Source of the DNA: Candidatus Methylumidiphilus alinenensis
Lineage (GTDB): Bacteria > Pseudomonadota > Gammaproteobacteria > Methylococcales > Methylococcaceae
Direction of reading: 5' to 3'
Assembly: GCA_003242955.1 (NCBI GenBank)
Contig: QJPH01000279.1
Coordinates: 1-32,158, forward strand
Length of the DNA stretch: 32,158 bases
The position numbers and the translations under genes were made by a program. Below, in pieces: positions 31,797 to 32,158 of this stretch. The notes under the pieces were generated by a model. That model was not told the origin of the DNA and ran no database searches. It saw only the letters and a program-made list of their open reading frames with translations. How positions within the stretch are numbered: the stretch's first letter is position 1; each line of letters starts with the position of its first letter.

Positions 31797-32158
31797 TTAA
31801 TCCCTAGCTTTCCCACGCATACGAGCCGCTTGTCTTTCTTCGCGTGAAGCATATTCCTCAGCGACTTGCGATAGTGCCAGACAAAACGCGGGAAGGTGTA
31901 AGTTTGCATCCTTTTGTAAGCACTCTTGTATTAAACGACGTGCCATCATTGCGGATAATGGTTTATCGCTAGTGCGAGTCAGTCCCGCCGCTTCAATAGC
32001 TGCTCTGCGTAACTCGATAAGCTTAGGGTTGTCTAGCCTCAATAGTTTTATCGTGTTAGTCGCTGCCCCGTCATTGGGCGAATTAGCGGCAATCCCGCCA
32101 TTCCGCGCATATTTAAAACGCTGTTCAACTTTGGAATGAGTTGGCGAGACGAAATTAT
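31797..32158 (-). CDS. Unidentified protein upstream of hsdR (partial)
   Basis: I recognise no family. The reading frame is open from the stop at 31797 to the window edge, at least 120 codons, so the gene probably continues beyond the window; an internal TTG at 32042 is the only start I could otherwise use. The visible C-terminal part is helical and polar, with LDNPKLIELRRAAIEAAGLTR, LSAMMARRLIQECLQKD and a basic end EERQAARMRGKARD. It ends 5 bp before hsdR, so it is in the same operon and could be an accessory gene of the restriction locus. Confidence 0.55.
   Translation of the reverse strand, partial: NFVSPTHSKVEQRFKYARNGGIAANSPNDGAATNTIKLLRLDNPKLIELRRAAIEAAGLTRTSDKPLSAMMARRLIQECLQKDANLHLPAFCLALSQVAEEYASREERQAARMRGKARD

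Overview
The window looks like a chromosomal segment of an aerobic methylotrophic bacterium, most likely a gammaproteobacterial methanotroph (Methylococcales type). The main reason is a large block of genes for tetrahydromethanopterin (H4MPT)- and methylofuran-linked C1 metabolism: fae, mch, the beta-RFAP synthase gene mptG, three ATP-grasp ligases, a CitG-like protein, a HisA-like protein, an MfnF-like ASKHA protein and pabB. Intergenic DNA is packed with short palindromic and MITE-like repeats. The taxonomic call is inference; no rRNA or other marker is present.

Layout, left to right. Positions 77-2129 hold rsfS, a Gfo/Idh/MocA oxidoreductase and a ccdAB toxin-antitoxin pair. Positions 2140-6660 form an accessory, repeat-rich stretch. 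It contains a secreted Cys/His-repeat peptide and a 710-residue NACHT NTPase whose C-terminus is an FGE/C-type-lectin fold ending like the variable protein of a diversity-generating retroelement. A DUF3301 membrane protein follows. A four-gene cobalamin lower-loop operon on the minus strand (cobU-cobT-cobC-cobS, translationally coupled) spans 6714-9608. Positions 9640-10220 are three nested or abutting MITEs. On the plus strand, moxR, a DUF58 gene and a 1139-residue MHYT-Cache-hybrid histidine kinase run to 15774.

Positions 15808-28428 are the C1-cofactor region. One minus-strand operon (MfnD-like ligase, MfnF-like protein, pabB) has successive 11-bp gene overlaps. The HisA-like gene diverges from it with only 11 bp between the two start codons. 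A second minus-strand group follows: RimK-like ligase, CitG-like protein, fae. A third is mptG, an ATP-grasp ligase and mch. Between the second and third groups lies a roughly 2.4-kb island of small toxin-antitoxin-like genes and repeats (22810-25190), including a frameshifted RelE-type toxin. The genes fit one purpose: PabB supplies p-aminobenzoate, MptG condenses it with a phosphoribosyl donor, the ligases and CitG/HisA-like proteins probably finish the pterin and furan cofactors, and Fae and Mch use H4MPT to oxidise formaldehyde.

The right end carries hsdR of a type I restriction system, with a palindromic repeat element inserted in frame, preceded by a partial gene that runs off the window. 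Most notable are the NACHT/C-lectin gene with a DGR-like codon signature and a fossil antitoxin tail at its start, the repeat embedded in hsdR, MITEs with clear 11- and 12-bp target duplications, and the poorly characterised proteins of the cofactor cluster.
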